A DNA stretch of 64,000 nt from Annona cherimola. Its lineage: Eukaryota; Streptophyta; Magnoliopsida; Magnoliales; Annonaceae. Each line of letters starts with the position of its first letter. Positions within the stretch are counted from its first letter, which is position 1. Shown here one piece after another: positions 12,101 to 22,572 of the stretch. Position numbers and translations under genes: made by a program. The stretch spans positions 9,144,264 through 9,208,263 of the forward strand of contig CM059972.1 in assembly GCA_030490835.1 (NCBI GenBank), in the 5' to 3' direction. The notes beneath the pieces were generated by a model, which was given only the letters and a program-made list of their open reading frames with translations, searched no databases and was not told where the DNA came from.

Positions 12101-15100
12101 AGCCTACCATTTTTCATTTTCTTCTGTAACTTACAAACGCGTCTTAAGCTGTGTTCACTTTATTGATTATTATGAATATATCAGGGTCCCAACCAAAAAA
12201 TTTTCATTAAATGTTAACAGTTAATGAATAATCAAAACAAAATCAGGATGGTGGAGGTTGCTTGATGCCATTGTCATTTTCTGACACGTGGACTCTCTGT
12301 GACTAAAGAGCTTCCCAAATTGATAGACTAATCCTTATCCAAGTAAATGAGATAAATCTCCTTTTTTTGTTGTTTCTTTTTTTTATTATTGTTTTAAGCT
12401 TTTACTATTGTTGTTCTTATACTTCTTATTTTTACTTATTTTTATTTTTAATTATTGTTCTATATTCTTTTTTTTAATTCTTTTCTAATACTTGGTTGGT
12501 ACTAAGTTTCTGATGCTGAAATGTTTGTACTTTTTATCAATGGCAGAGGTTGTGGGCTGTCAATTGCTAAGATTATGGCAGAAATCATGGCTGAGATTTG
12601 AAGATCTAATTTATCATAATTTGTGTATTAGCTGTATATATTCTTACCTAAAATAGATTAGCAGTAATTAGTGTAATTGCTGTAAATATTTTCTTGCCTA
12701 AAATAGGTTGTACAACAATTATTATTTAAAGGAAAGATCATCAAAGAAAGGGCATTCAGCCATTTTCTCAAACTTTGTTATGGTATCAAAGCAATCAAGA
12801 GATAAACTGTTAGAAGAACACTGATTGCCAAGAAAACCATGCTTCATTAAATGAGACAATATCACATTATTTGGATGGCCCAATCGTTTATGCCAAACGT
12901 CAGCCTTATTTTCAATAATAATAGAAGCCAAAGACAAAGTTCTAGGAATAATAAATTGCAATGGAAATAATCTGCCCACTTTAGGCCCCCTCGCGATCAC
13001 CTTCCCCGACCCCTGATCCTGTACAAGACAACCACGACAAGAGAAATTTACATTACAGTTATTATCCACTAACTGCCCAACTGAAATTAAACTAGTAGAC
13101 AATCCAGGAGAGAAATACATGACGAAAGGAAGGTCCAATGTCACCAATGGCTGTAATTGGAAGATTACTTCCATTAGCAATCTGAATATTTTGTTTACCA
13201 GTATACTTTCGAAGATTATGCAGCCAATCAGGTGATCCAGTCATATGATTTGATGCCCCAGAATCAACAAACCAAGGAGAAGAAACAATCTTATCTTGAC
13301 CATGAAGTCCAAGAGTAGAGAATGCTGTGATAATCATCTGTTGGACCATTTCTGGAGTAACAAAAGACTGATTTGTGCCAGCAATTGTGGCTGTAGATCT
13401 GATATTGGTAGGTTCTGAGATAGCAGCCTGAAAAGCTTGGCCTTGTCGGTTTTCTGGGCGTGTAGGACATTGTTTGATAATGTGTCCATTATGTTTACAA
13501 TAATTGCAAAATTTATTACCACAATTGCGGGCAATATGCCCGTACTCCTTAGCTGTACTAAAGGAACGTAAATTGTTCACCATATGAGCTTCAATAGAAC
13601 CTAAAATCCAAGAGATGATTCGAGCATCCTTTGCCTCCCATTGACTAAGTTTTGTACCTTCTTTAGGAGTAGGAGCAGACCCGTCAATGTGATTCCAAAG
13701 CTCCTTCCCTTTCAGAAACATTCTAAACTGAAATTCCCATGCTGCATAATTCTTTCTTGTAAATTTGATAGCCAAAGTCTCTGTAGACATTCTTCCAAAA
13801 AAAAAAAAATGAAATCTCAAAGCCAGAGTCCATTCACATGGAAGTGTCTATCTGGAAACTTCTTTACTGTATATTGAAAAGCACATTCACATGGAAGTGT
13901 CTATCTGGAAACTTCTTTCACCAGTTGATGTCATTCCCTTTGCTAATGCTGCTTTCATTTCTTAGGTTCAACCAATATGCTCAATTTTGAGCAAAGCCTT
14001 GAATCGGCACCACAGGTTTCAGAGGGAGGCTGCAGCCGCAGCCTTATCTGAGTTCATTTACTATAGGTATGATGATCCAGAATCGTTGTTAATTTCTTAC
14101 ATTCTTGACATCGGTGGAGCTTTTTTTGTTTTTTCCTTTGTACTTGTTGATTCATGCCTTTGAGCCGATCCTAGAATTGCTTATTGCCCAATTTCATTTT
14201 CGTTAATGCGTTCCTTTCATTGAGTTACTTATAGTTTCATATGAAAATAGAAGTTGGGGTTTAGGCATCCAATCAAAGATATTGTGATTCCTGTAATTTG
14301 AACAAATTTCCTTTTAGTTTTACATTACCTTCTATAACAGCCTAATCTGATCTGACATAGGTCAAATCTCTGACACCCAAGTCAAATGGGTTCGAGCAGT
14401 TACCAATGGTATTAGAGCAGAACCCTCTCCAATAGATGTGGTTCAGGGAGATCAACTAGTGGAAGCCTAGTTGATGTAGTTCGAGGAAGAACTAGGGCAG
14501 TTTGGTTAGATGAACTAGGCAGGAGCCCAATAGATGTCGCTTGGGGACAAACTAGGCGAAAGTCAGTGGGCCTGTGACACTCTGAGAAAAGCCTGATATA
14601 TTAGAGAATTGAATCTTACATCGAAAAGGAAAGAGAGTTCTGGCACTTTAAAAGGTGGGTGTTAGGTTAAACATGGTGTGTCACATTTTAAAACTATACA
14701 ACTAAGCTACTAAGCCAAAGAGGAGGATGTCACATTTAGGGACATGGAGCCCTAGGTGATGTGCCTTTAGAACTCAAGCCTGAAGAACCCAGGTCAGAAA
14801 TTTAAGTTAGACTGAGCTGAGCTATTACACCTTCAAATTCGAAACAAGGGAAACTTTAAAAGGTCTCTTATAAATCAAGGAGATGTGCAACTTTACCTTG
14901 GAAATTTTAAGGTGAAAATTTCTTTCTTGTCTTTGAAATTCAGTTCTTTCCAAAATTCAATAGGAGTAATTGGATGGTTGAAAGGATTCTCCAAATGGGT
15001 TTGAAGTTTGAATTATGTTATGATCAATTATATTACAGTAAGTGGATGTTACTGCCTCTATTAAACCATTTTAAATTTAGAAGGAAGAGCAAAGGTTGAG

Positions 15101-18100
15101 GGTATAAATAGTTTAATTGCAAGATTTTGAATATTTGATAGTTCGACAAATCTTTTATGGTCCAGTATATTCTCCTCTATATGGTAGATATCTGCCATGC
15201 TTTCCTCCCTCGGGATAACAAAGTAACAAACCACACTTTTATTTCTACTAATAGTATTTGAATGTCTTTAGATTCTACTGCTCTAAGTGTGCAGACAGCT
15301 GACCTTCCAGTCTTGTGGTTTCTTCCAGTCTAACACCAAATCCAGTTTCCACAGAACAGAATAGGTAGGCAACAGGTAGCTGCTGAATAGGGTCAACCTA
15401 GTCAGTGTAGTTCTGAGTTTAAAACATTTGAATCCAATTGGGCCATTTGATTTTAAATGAATGTGTTGCCATCTTGGATTTGCTCGTGTATCAGACGTTG
15501 GGTGTGCTTGTTTGTATTGATTTTGATATTCTGGATTTTACTAGGAAATTTTTCAACTGCTTTTTGATTATCGGGTAAATTGTTGGTAGCGTTGGATGCT
15601 GTCTAGATTGTTTCATGTTGATGTTATTGATATTGCTTAAATATTCACAAAAATGTTACCAATCAGTTCTCATAATTCTTGTCGACATAATGGCTTCTTT
15701 TTTCTATACTTTTGACTTCTGCTGGTGATAATTTTCCGTGCAGCCTAAGATGTTGTTTAATTTTATTTCGACAGACTTTACATGTTACATTTTATGGTGT
15801 TGAATGTGATTTTTCTGTGTAGGTCCTAAGAGTTTTTCCTATTTTTGTCATATTGCATCATCTGAACTATAATGTTTGACAACATAATATAATTTTAGTG
15901 CTCCCTTTTGGTGGATGGGCATATATTGATTGAAATATATCGATTCTGATTAGATAATACGTTCCCACCTTTGCACTGTTTTTCCAAATAGCAAGTAATA
16001 ATGTGCAGAGAAGTTTGAAGAGGAATTCTCATTCACCTCATTTTACTTTGAACATTTTATGTTTCGACAAGTAAATTATTTCTATGCATACGTAAATGTA
16101 TGTTTCTGTCTTTCATCTCTTTTTTTTTTCCAATGTGAATGGAGAATATCGCACCAACCTGGACTTACACAGATGTGAAACCTCTTGACTATGCCTTGGA
16201 TGACCTGTCTTTCATCTTATTGATATAAGGAAGTCTGTGATTACATTATTACATGTTTATTATGACATTCTTTTTTTATTAGCTAACAGATTTATTATTT
16301 TACAGTGATGGGGTTGGTTCATTATTAGAAGAAATGGTTGAGGTGATGTGTGTGCATGTTGCAGATGATTCACCTACTGTAAGACGCCTTTGTCTGAGAG
16401 GACTAGTGCAGGTTTATTTCTGTGAATCCCTATCTCTACATTCTTCCAAGGATAGATCTTCGAAATTACTTCCATATTTGATCAGCTGAAGTTAATGTCA
16501 GTTGCTCCTCTTTTTTTACTTCGTGTTATTTACTTTTTATTTTTAGAAGTGAAGACCAAAGAGCCTTGATAAAGGATGACAAAATTAAGGAAAAACCAAA
16601 AAATTATTTTTATAGTTCATTAAATTATCACCCTCAGAAAGTAGAAGATATATGAATATATTGCTAGCCTGATGCTACCTGTTGCCACATGTTCATCCAC
16701 ATTGGTTAAAGTTTCAACATTTATTACTTCTTTGAATAGATTCGGAATGTAATTCCATGGTCCAATATTGTGACTCAAAGTAACTGTATCTGATTTCTGC
16801 TTGAGCTAATTTAACATATTCAAACAACGTTGGACTCATGCATCTAAAGAGCATTATAAGTTTGGTTCATTTGCACTAGTACCATCTAGTAACATTCTCC
16901 TACTGCCACATATTCAGTTCATTCAACAGTAAGTAAATTACACTGGAATTTTCCATTATGCATGTAGTTCTTTAGAGATCAGCGCTGATCTTTTCGAAGC
17001 AAGCAAATCTAGTGTACAGATTCTTAAAGAGTTTTTCTTATGAAATTCCAAAATAAGAAATAATTCGATCAGTTAATTTCTGTTGTTAATGAATCATTAC
17101 TTATTTCTTTTAGTTTGCCTTCAGGATCTTGATACAGGTGATGTTTATTGCATTTTTAACATCATTGCAGATACCAGTGCTTTATAAGCCGAAGTATACT
17201 ACACAAGTTCTTGGAGTCATAGTTGCTCTGCTTGAGGATTCTGATGAGGCTGTTCAATTAACAGCTGTCCAATGCTTACAGACTGTGAGTTACCTTTGGG
17301 AATACTTTTTCTGATTTGCATGAGCTGTTTAATGGCTAAATCCATTGCTCATGGACTCCATTGCTTGAACAAATGATACAAACATCAGGTTCTCGAATCA
17401 TCATCCAAAGAAGCAGTTGATCCAATTCTATTAAGCCTTTCTTTACGTCTAAGAAATATGCAAGTGAGCCTCTTTTCTCTCTATTGCTTCTGATGTTTGG
17501 AATGAGAGTAACTGCTGTTACTTTATCATTGATTTTAAACAATAACAGTGTTGTTATGTAGACTAGTTGTTTCGTCCTGATTACTGGCATACTGTTTCAA
17601 AGCAATGTAATAGCTCAGCTCTTACGGAGTCCTCTAATGTACAATTTGATGTAGAAAAATTAAGTCAGAATGAGGAAAATCTTCTTGAGGAGAGAGGTAA
17701 AAATTTCTAACTAGTCAGTTTCCAGAGGTGTTTTCAATGAAACTAAATATGATGGATGCTTAATCCTCAATATATATATGATGGATGCTTGGACATGTCA
17801 CACCAAGGAATTCATGCAGCGCCTCTCAAACTGTACAAATTGCTTTTAGAGGATAAGTATTTCATTCCTGGGGATTTGGACAGCTTTTTAAAATCTATAT
17901 AGGATGTTTCGCTGATCTAGATACTAACCATTTCTAGCATTTTAGGATTTGATAACCCATCTTACCTCACTTGTGCATATCTGATTAAATTATAATTATT
18001 CCTATAATCAGTGACCTGTTAAATTACAATTATTCCTATAATCATAATGACATATGACACTATTTCTTATTTTTTTTACACTTTTTGCTCATGATTTATA

Positions 18101-21100
18101 TCCTGTTTTCCCTTATTTGAGTTCTACTTGTATTACCATTCATCATATTAGGCTCAATTACATTCTCTCTTTTTATAATTTCATCAAATGTTTCTGTAAT
18201 GATATTCTTATGGTCTATCCTGCACACTCCTAAAGCACCTAAGAAACAGCTCTCATGTACGGGCTACATTTTTGCATGATTTACACCATTTAGTTAATAC
18301 ATTATCATCCTTTTGTTAAAATGATGACCTAATAATATTATTTATATCTAATTACCTATGATCATGTGACTACTCAAATAATGGGTTATGTGTCGTATGA
18401 TTATATGATTTACACCATTTCGGTAATAGATTTTCATCCTTCTGTTGAAGATCTAATATTATTATTAGTTTTGTCTCATTACCTTTGATCATGTAACTAC
18501 TCAATTAATAGGTCATATATTATATGTTTATTTACAATATATTTATTACCTCCCATCTAATCCTTTTCCTTATTTTTCGTGCATATTTTGTCTTTATTCA
18601 CAGTTAGCTTCGTTTCCTGTTAGGATATATAGGCAGCTATGAATATTGATTTGGTGTTTTACGTAAAGTAGTCCCCCAAAGAGGACATGCAGAAGATTTT
18701 AAAATGCATCTCTCTTGGTATGTGAGATGAAATGGGGCTTAGCGATGCTGTTTATATAATTTTAATATATATTTCCTTTTCATGTATTAAAGTTATAATT
18801 TGTTGGGCTTTAGGAACTGTTTATATATGAGCCTTTATGTTTTCCATATCTCACTAGGCCTTGATATTTAAAATTATATTTTTGGCCTAAATGTGTATTT
18901 ATTCGTATATTAATTTATTAGAGTTTTTTCTTTTTTATTTGTTTTAATTTTTCTGATGTAGTACTGAAAAAAATGATATTATCCAGGAGAAGGCAATAAT
19001 ATTTTTGGGAGAACCAATATAATCCTTAATCACAGATAAAGCTAACATTCAATAGGAACTTTTAGAAAAGTTGTAATTCAACAAGAATTATGCTTCTAAT
19101 TGTTACTCTGATTAAGAAATTCTCTGTGGCAACCCACTGCTGTTCTCTTGTTTTGCAACAGACCAGTTTGAATGGGAACATGAGAGCTGCTGCTTTTGTA
19201 TCATTTGGTGCACTATGCAAATATGGATGTGGTGCTCAACAAGAGACATTTATTGAGCAGGTATCTGCAATGGCTACTTCTAGATTTCATTTCAAACTCA
19301 GAAATGACTTAAGAGAGTATTTAATGTTTTGAATATTTAAGTTATTTTTATGTGATGCAGCGGGCTAAGTCACGCTTTTTTTCAAGATCCTTGCTATTAA
19401 TATATTCAATGTGTTACGATCATCGTCACCTTAGTCACTGCTCAGATTCATTGAGAAGTTGAAGCAGAATCTGTCACCATCTTCTCTAACTCTATTCTTC
19501 TATTCTTTATCAACTGTGGTTTCCACAATAATACTTGATTTGATCAGAGCCTGGAATGGTTTATTAACAAAGGTCCATTAAAATCCTTTCCTTCAATAGA
19601 TTCAAAGGTTAAATGTCATGGACCAGTGTGATATTGGTTGTAGGTTGGTTTGAAATGGTCAGTTTTGGAAGCTGAAATATAAATATGGAAGTATAAATTA
19701 ATAATGATTTAATAGGATATTTCATCTTGATATAGGGGCGCCATTAGTGAAGGTTTGACCTACATTGATATGTGTTATCCTTGATACTGACTGGGCTTGC
19801 ACTAGCTCATCCTGGGCGAGAGGCGAAAAAAGTTGATTATAATCTCATTAGGCCAAAAGCAAGCAAAAAATTGAGAATCAGTTTTCTTCAGCATATTTAC
19901 CAACATGTGGTCCGTTCCCTTCTTAGGCCCATGATAAATTATATGGATTACCAGTAATGAATATCATTTTTCTATTCCCAGCTGCTGACCTGGACTATGT
20001 TGCTCATTACGCGTTTGTACTTCTGCTAGGTGCATGGTATCCTCCCACATCTATTTCTCCATGTTCATGATGAGGATTCTAACGTTCGCCAAGCCTGTCG
20101 AGTATGATGATTCCATTGTTATGATGATTCCATTGTTTGCATTTTCTCTTACTGTTATCATGATTTATTATTGAGAGAACATACATCTTATGGTATTCCT
20201 TTTGTCAACAGAACACACTAAGACAAATTGCCCCCTTGATGGGTGTCGACAGCATGCCTTCTCTCTTCAACACAAATTGTTTCAGTTCAGATCACCGGTA
20301 AATAACAAATGGTCCAAACAAACATATCTATCTCTATATTTGTTGCTATATGCACTCATACGGAGATTGTTTCTACTTTCAAAGGAATGGTTCCATTGAA
20401 TTTACTAAAGAAACCTCACTATTTTGAGGATAATTGGTTGAAATCAGATTGCATGATTGTGCTTAACACTATCTATTTAGTTCAAACACATCATTTTGAT
20501 TAGAGGCCTATATATGGTACATTATTGAACATTGCATAAAAGCATGTGTACAATACGGAAAGTACTCGATCTATGAGTGCATTGAACTACCTTAAAATTT
20601 TGTAGAAATATCAATTAATATAGGATGAGAGCAAGTAGGTACTCTAAACGATTACAATTTTGGGCCTGTCTAAGAGAATTGTTTAAATAAGCTTCTGATC
20701 TTTTCCAAAAAATGATCTTGAGCATGATGAGGAGATTACATAACATATTTGGGAAATGTTTCAGTGTCATATTTGAAGTGAATTGATGGCGTCGTTATTT
20801 TTGTGGCTCACCTCGACAATTGAAGTGAATTGATGGTCCCATTGTGTTTTGAGGCTCACCTTGATAATTATATGAAATTCAACTCAACCATTAGTTTTAT
20901 CCTTGTAGGAACTACAAATTTTGTTTAAGATTCACCTACATAATTATATGAAATCCAATACAACCATTAGTTTTATCATTATAAGAACTCAAAAATCATC
21001 TCAATGCAAGATTCATGTCATTCGAGAAATTGAAAACTAATAGACTCAAGACTATTAAAATTGTCCAAGTGTTAGAGGGATCACTTCTAATTAAACATCC

Positions 21101-22572
21101 AAACTAAAGCGTTCATCCCATCTAAGATAATGATTGTGTATGATTTTATATAACTTTAATGCTTAATTAAACAGAGTTAAGCATTTCTAAATTTTCCCTT
21201 GTTATTTTATTGAATTTTAATATTCAAGTAGGCAGATTTAAAATTTTCTAAAGTTTCCCATGTTAGATTTAAACATTTCTAAATTTTCCCATGTCATTTT
21301 ATTGTATTTTAATTCTCAATCAGACAGATCAAAAAATTTCTGAAGTTTCCCATGTTTTTATATTTTTTAAAAAGGTATAGCCCACCTAAGACTCAGACCG
21401 AAACGATTTCTGGTATCTTCATTAAATGACATTTTGATTGTAATGGTTGGATTAGGTTTTGTAGTATCATCAGGTTTCACCCAAATACTTTGTTATTATT
21501 AATTCACTTTGTCAGTGCATGTGCCACTGAAGTACTTTTTAGATACATGCATACATAATCTTGGAAAATTATTGAATACTGCTAGTTACATGGAGTCACT
21601 CCTTGCAAACTATTGATTTTTATGAAAGAAGATATCGTATTAGATGTATGGAAAGTGAAGTTCTGAGAAAAAAGGTGCCTGCTTCAGTTCTAATAAAACA
21701 TGTTCTTTTAATGGATTTCAAGATGAACATCACACATAGTAGTATTTGTTTGATTTAAATATCAAAAATAATTTACGTAAAGCTTTTGGTTCGCATTTCA
21801 CGATGTTGAAAAAAGCGAGTTCAATTTTATGAATTTGCATTATGGTTTGCATGAAGACACGGAGACAAGTACGGTTAATGACTCGGATTTTGTTAAAACA
21901 TCAAGATACATAGAAAAAGAAGGGTTGCATCATGCGATCAGTTTAGCTGAAGTTTGTCCCATCAAAATAGATTGATTTAATTTTATGTAGTTTAGACCTT
22001 TATATCACTTTTTCCAGACCTGCTAACAGTTGTAAATCAGGAGTGATTATGAGGACTTTATTAGAGATGTTGCAAGGCATCTTTGTCAGAACTTTGGTAA
22101 TAGGACTGATAGCTACATGGCATCAGCTATCCAGGTTCGTGTGATGCCCTTTAGATTTTTTTTTTTTTTAAAAAAAAAAAAATTAAAACACTAATCGATG
22201 CTCTTTGTGCAGGCTTTTGATGCTTCTTGGCCTGTTATCCAGGCAAATGCTATTTATTTCTCTAGCATGATGTTGTCAATTTCTGAAGACCTGTGTTCCT
22301 TGGCTCCTTACTATGCACAGGTTTGTAACCAGATTGGCAATGAAATATACGGTTGCAATTTTATTTCTTGTACGCATTTAATGATCCTATTTTCTTTATA
22401 GGTGTTAGGATTGTTGGTGGGCAAGATGAGTCATGCTCCAGATCCAGTTGTTCGGGCAACATGCTTATCGGCTCTGGGCACTCTGATGAAAACCAACTCA
22501 CTTGCATGGAAAGCATTGCGACTTGATAGATCCGACTCATCTAGGACCAATGAGTCAAATTCACAGGCATGA
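165..22572 (+). CDS. SWEETIE: SWEETIE/HEATR5-like HEAT-repeat protein, 3' part (26 exons)
   Basis: Partial gene entering from the left edge. Coding exons: 165-280, 1190-1271, 6009-6154, 6256-6336, 6456-6556, 7452-7690, 7779-7888, 8012-8140, 8261-8335, 8426-8559, 8673-8745, 9513-9644, 10783-10964, 11414-11536, 11634-11694, 11783-11878, 13966-14066, 16306-16411, 17171-17284, 17389-17463, 19162-19260, 20030-20101, 20212-20297, 22041-22134, 22213-22320, 22402-22572 (TGA). All phases agree and give about 967 residues without an internal stop. Recognised motifs include [68 protein letters not shown] and [13 protein letters not shown], matching the C-terminal half of Arabidopsis SWEETIE (about 2,200 aa in full). 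The family is an all-helical HEAT-repeat scaffold: animal HEATR5 proteins act with AP-1/clathrin in trafficking, and Arabidopsis SWEETIE affects sugar metabolism and senescence. Exon 7 has tandem acceptors (CAGCAG), so one residue may vary. Introns are long and rich in transposons. Confidence 0.95.
1258..1481 (+). repeat. Tandem repeat spanning the exon 2 splice donor
   Basis: Three degenerate copies of about 72-79 bp (roughly 1258-1328, 1329-1407 and 1408-1481). Each holds a version of ATTTATTxGGTGAG, then TCAG, then ATAAAATGARAAAT. The first copy contains the real donor of exon 2 (TTATTAG|GTGAGG at 1271/1272). The second carries an intact donor-like TTTG|GTGAGT, and in the third GGTGAG has become GGGGAG. 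Confidence 0.7.
1555..2154. mobile_element. Non-autonomous hAT-like element (hAT-a)
   Basis: A 600-bp element with 12-bp terminal inverted repeats: TAGGGGTGTTAA at the left, and TTAACACCCCAA at the right, which is TTGGGGTGTTAA on the other strand. It is flanked by a perfect 8-bp duplication GTTGCAAC (1547-1554 and 2155-2162). The subterminal regions are full of AACCCATTT/AACCCGTTT-type short repeats, typical of hAT ends. There is no coding capacity. It lies in the 4.7-kb intron after exon 2 of the SWEETIE-like gene. Confidence 0.85.
2367..2661 (+). mobile_element. Tourist-like MITE, copy 1
   Basis: A full-length but diverged copy of the window's commonest MITE family. It opens with GGATGTATTTGGCAATAAG (family consensus GGGTGTGTTTGGCAAT) and closes with CTTCCCAAACATC. 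The body shows the hallmark order: TTTTCAATCTAAAA, ACAACTACC, a repeated TCAATCATTTCT block, TCTATTTTAACTTTATTC, ATTACTCCTATCATAT and TTTTCATC.AAAAGTTTTA. It is non-coding and sits in a SWEETIE intron. Confidence 0.8.
2667..2926. mobile_element. Foldback-type element, diverged copy 2
   Basis: This starts TAATGCGCCCAGGTGTATA and ends GGGTGCATACGACCAGAGCA. Both ends and the T-rich/A-rich arms resemble the better preserved element at 50419-50746 (TAGTGCACCCGGGTGCATAA). It directly abuts the preceding MITE. Boundaries are approximate and no target duplication was identified. Confidence 0.5.
3286..4022. mobile_element. Non-autonomous hAT-like element with G-run repeats (hAT-b)
   Basis: A 737-bp element with 17-bp terminal inverted repeats matching at 16 positions (TAGGGGTGCAACTTGGG against TAGGGGTGCAACTCGGG). 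It is flanked by a 7/8 duplication, AGTTGATA at 3278-3285 and ATTTGATA at 4023-4030. Both subterminal arms carry repeated GGGTA units, including four G-runs in about 22 bases near 3891-3912. It has no transposase reading frame. Confidence 0.85.
4273..4764 (+). repeat. Tandem duplication, two units of about 245 bp
   Basis: Two nearly identical direct units lie at about 4273-4517 and 4518-4764. Both contain ATATGATGTGCATATTTTGT, TGTAACCAAGTTATGCTTT, AACACCATCTATTTTGACTC and ATCAAAGATACGCA in the same order. The offset between matching positions is 245 bases. The unit is non-coding and lies in the large intron after exon 2 of the SWEETIE-like gene. The adjoining 4761-4985 is related to an element at 62.2-62.5 kb. 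Confidence 0.85.
4761..4985 (+). repeat. Repeat shared with the nested element at 62.2-62.5 kb
   Basis: The segment shares ordered blocks with 62231-62465, including ATCTAAACCATCTAAAA, TCTATAAAATATT.TTACATT and a GATCAAAGCATTTTT/AATCGAAGCATTTTT pair. The 62-kb copy lies inside a delimited inverted-repeat element, so this is probably another, less complete copy. Ends are not defined here. Confidence 0.6.
9048..9313 (-). mobile_element. Tourist-like MITE, copy 2
   Basis: A reverse-orientation copy. It starts GGGTGTGTTTTGAAGTAG, contains AAAGAGAATAAAGTTAAAAT and GATAGATTAGTTGTATA (the complement of the family core), and ends CAAACAAACACAACC. It lies in the intron between exons 11 and 12 of the SWEETIE-like gene. 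Confidence 0.8.
10619..10665 (+). repeat. Exon-13-like fragment in the preceding intron
   Basis: This stretch (AGGATTTTCCCAGTACACCT, then TTTTTGTTACTGGAGTAT) resembles the 5' end of SWEETIE exon 13 at 10781-10830 (AGGCATTTTCCCAGCACACA, then TTTTGTTTCTGGAGCAT) about 160 bases downstream. It looks like a decayed partial duplication of the acceptor and exon start. The match is short, so it remains tentative. Confidence 0.4.
11083..11283. mobile_element. Short Tourist-like MITE with GTTTGGCC ends
   Basis: An element of about 200 bp whose ends are GGGTCTGTTTGGCC and GGCCAAACAGGC, roughly inverted repeats. It resembles plant PIF/Harbinger MITE termini but differs internally from the main MITE family here. 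It sits in the SWEETIE intron between exons 13 and 14. The exact ends and target duplication are unclear. Confidence 0.5.
12541..12792 (+). mobile_element. Copia LTR-like sequence with tRNA-Met primer-binding-like site
   Basis: This AT-rich segment contains a degenerate direct repeat (GCTGTATATATTCTTACC and GCTGTAAATATTTTCTTGCC, each followed by TAAAATAG). It ends in TGGTATCAAAGC at 12781-12792, close to the usual copia primer-binding site complementary to initiator tRNA-Met. That suggests a plus-oriented LTR. The adjoining gag-pol fragment is on the opposite strand and its frame runs into this segment, so the assignment is uncertain. Confidence 0.4.
12722..13820 (-). pseudogene. Ty1/copia gag-protease-pre-integrase fragment
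   Basis: Two overlapping minus-strand frames: 13820-13092 (gag and protease) and 13180-12722 (pre-integrase). Visible features are a gag N-terminus ([20 protein letters not shown]), a CX2CX4HX4C zinc knuckle ([14 protein letters not shown]), the protease motif [13 protein letters not shown] and the pre-integrase motif [10 protein letters not shown]. The gag middle is missing: the frame jumps from SFSTAKE to YGHIARNC. A frame change separates protease from pre-integrase, and integrase, reverse transcriptase and RNase H are absent. It is a dead fragment in the SWEETIE intron between exons 16 and 17, opposite in strand to the host gene. Confidence 0.85.
13832..13920 (+). repeat. 35-bp direct duplication beside the copia fragment
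   Basis: CATTCACATGGAAGTGTCTA followed by TCTGGAAACTTCTTT occurs twice, about 52 bases apart, between the start of the minus-strand gag frame and exon 17 of the host gene. It may mark the insertion or repair event that placed the copia fragment. Confidence 0.75.
14380..14800. repeat. Possible retroelement remnant in SWEETIE intron 17
   Basis: A higher-complexity stretch containing TGGTATTAGAGCAG at 14407-14420, resembling a tRNA-Met primer-binding site. Short related units built on GTTCAGGGAGATCAACTAG and GTTCGAGGAAGAACTAG follow, and then two TGTCACATTT motifs. There is no reading frame. It could be a decayed LTR retroelement, but no termini could be fixed. Confidence 0.3.
18277..18530 (+). 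repeat. Tandem duplication, unit of about 139 bp
   Basis: Two imperfect direct copies start at TGATTTACACCATTT (18277 and 18416). Each is followed by ATCATCCTT/TTCATCCTT, ATTACCT.TGATCATGT and CTACTCAA. It is non-coding and lies in the SWEETIE intron between exons 20 and 21. Confidence 0.7.
20774..21359 (+). repeat. Cluster of short tandem duplications in one SWEETIE intron
   Basis: Three neighbouring imperfect duplications. TGAAGTGAATTGATGG recurs about 48 bases apart from 20774. A unit with CAACCATTAGTTTTATC recurs about 76 bases apart from 20866. A unit with CATTTCTAAATTTTCCC recurs 92 bases apart (21182 and 21274). All lie between exons 23 and 24. They look like replication-slippage products. 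Confidence 0.65.
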
